Assembly (NCBI GenBank): GCA_013298245.1
Contig: JAAFHD010000227.1
Span: forward strand, 1 to 6,134
Direction of reading: 5' to 3'
DNA: 6,134 nucleotides
Origin: Alphaproteobacteria bacterium
GTDB taxonomy: Bacteria; Pseudomonadota; Alphaproteobacteria; Acetobacterales; Acetobacteraceae
Shown here: positions 6,134 through 6,134 of the stretch, piece by piece
How positions within the stretch are numbered: position 1 is the first letter of the stretch
How the letters are laid out: each line of letters begins with the position of its first letter
Made by a program: the position numbers and the translations under genes
The notes under the pieces: model-generated
What the model was told of the DNA's origin: nothing
Databases searched by the model: none
The model's input: the letters and a program-made list of their open reading frames with translations, nothing else

Positions 6134-6134
6134 G

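Overview
The window is one tightly packed, co-directional run of seven genes, all on the minus strand. It starts at the right edge (about 6122) and runs off the left edge (position 1). Six genes are complete and the last is cut at its 3' end. The DNA is very GC-rich with strong third-position GC. Together with the two Bug-type (TctC) exported receptors and the style of their signal peptides, this points to a soil or water proteobacterium, most like the Acetobacteraceae (Roseomonas-like). A Burkholderiales host cannot be excluded from this sequence alone.

In transcription order the genes are: (1) a type I extradiol ring-cleavage dioxygenase of the VOC fold, nearest by motif to homoprotocatechuate/catechol 2,3-dioxygenases (6122-5160); (2) an exported alpha/beta-hydrolase esterase (5163-4285); (3) a GalB-like 4-oxalomesaconate hydratase of the PIG-L/LmbE fold (4277-3561); (4) a periplasmic-binding-protein-fold protein resembling 4,5-dihydroxyphthalate decarboxylase but without a signal peptide (3564-2743); (5) and (6) two divergent Bug/TctC solute receptors (2722-1760 and 1736-777); (7) a LigI-like 2-pyrone-4,6-dicarboxylate lactonase, incomplete (777-1). 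Junctions are a 4-base overlap, a 7-base gap, a 4-base overlap, a 20-base gap, a 23-base gap and a 1-base overlap, so a single operon with translational coupling is very likely. Its promoter lies to the right of the window. I see no terminator, RNA gene, insertion sequence or repeat array, and no gene-free stretch longer than 23 bases within the operon.

The gene content suggests uptake and breakdown of an aromatic acid through the 2-pyrone-4,6-dicarboxylate / 4-oxalomesaconate branch of the protocatechuate/gallate meta-cleavage pathway. An exported esterase may release the acid, the Bug receptors may capture it, the dihydroxyphthalate-decarboxylase-like protein may decarboxylate it, the dioxygenase opens a ring, and the lactonase and GalB-like hydratase process the products. 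The pathway is not canonical as seen here. The usual ring-cleavage enzymes for it (LigAB, GalA) are type II, and this window has a type I enzyme with Tyr at the position of the catalytic second-sphere His and without the usual substrate-binding Arg. The LigI-like enzyme also differs at two positions that in LigI contact the substrate. The substrate may therefore be something other than protocatechuate or gallate.
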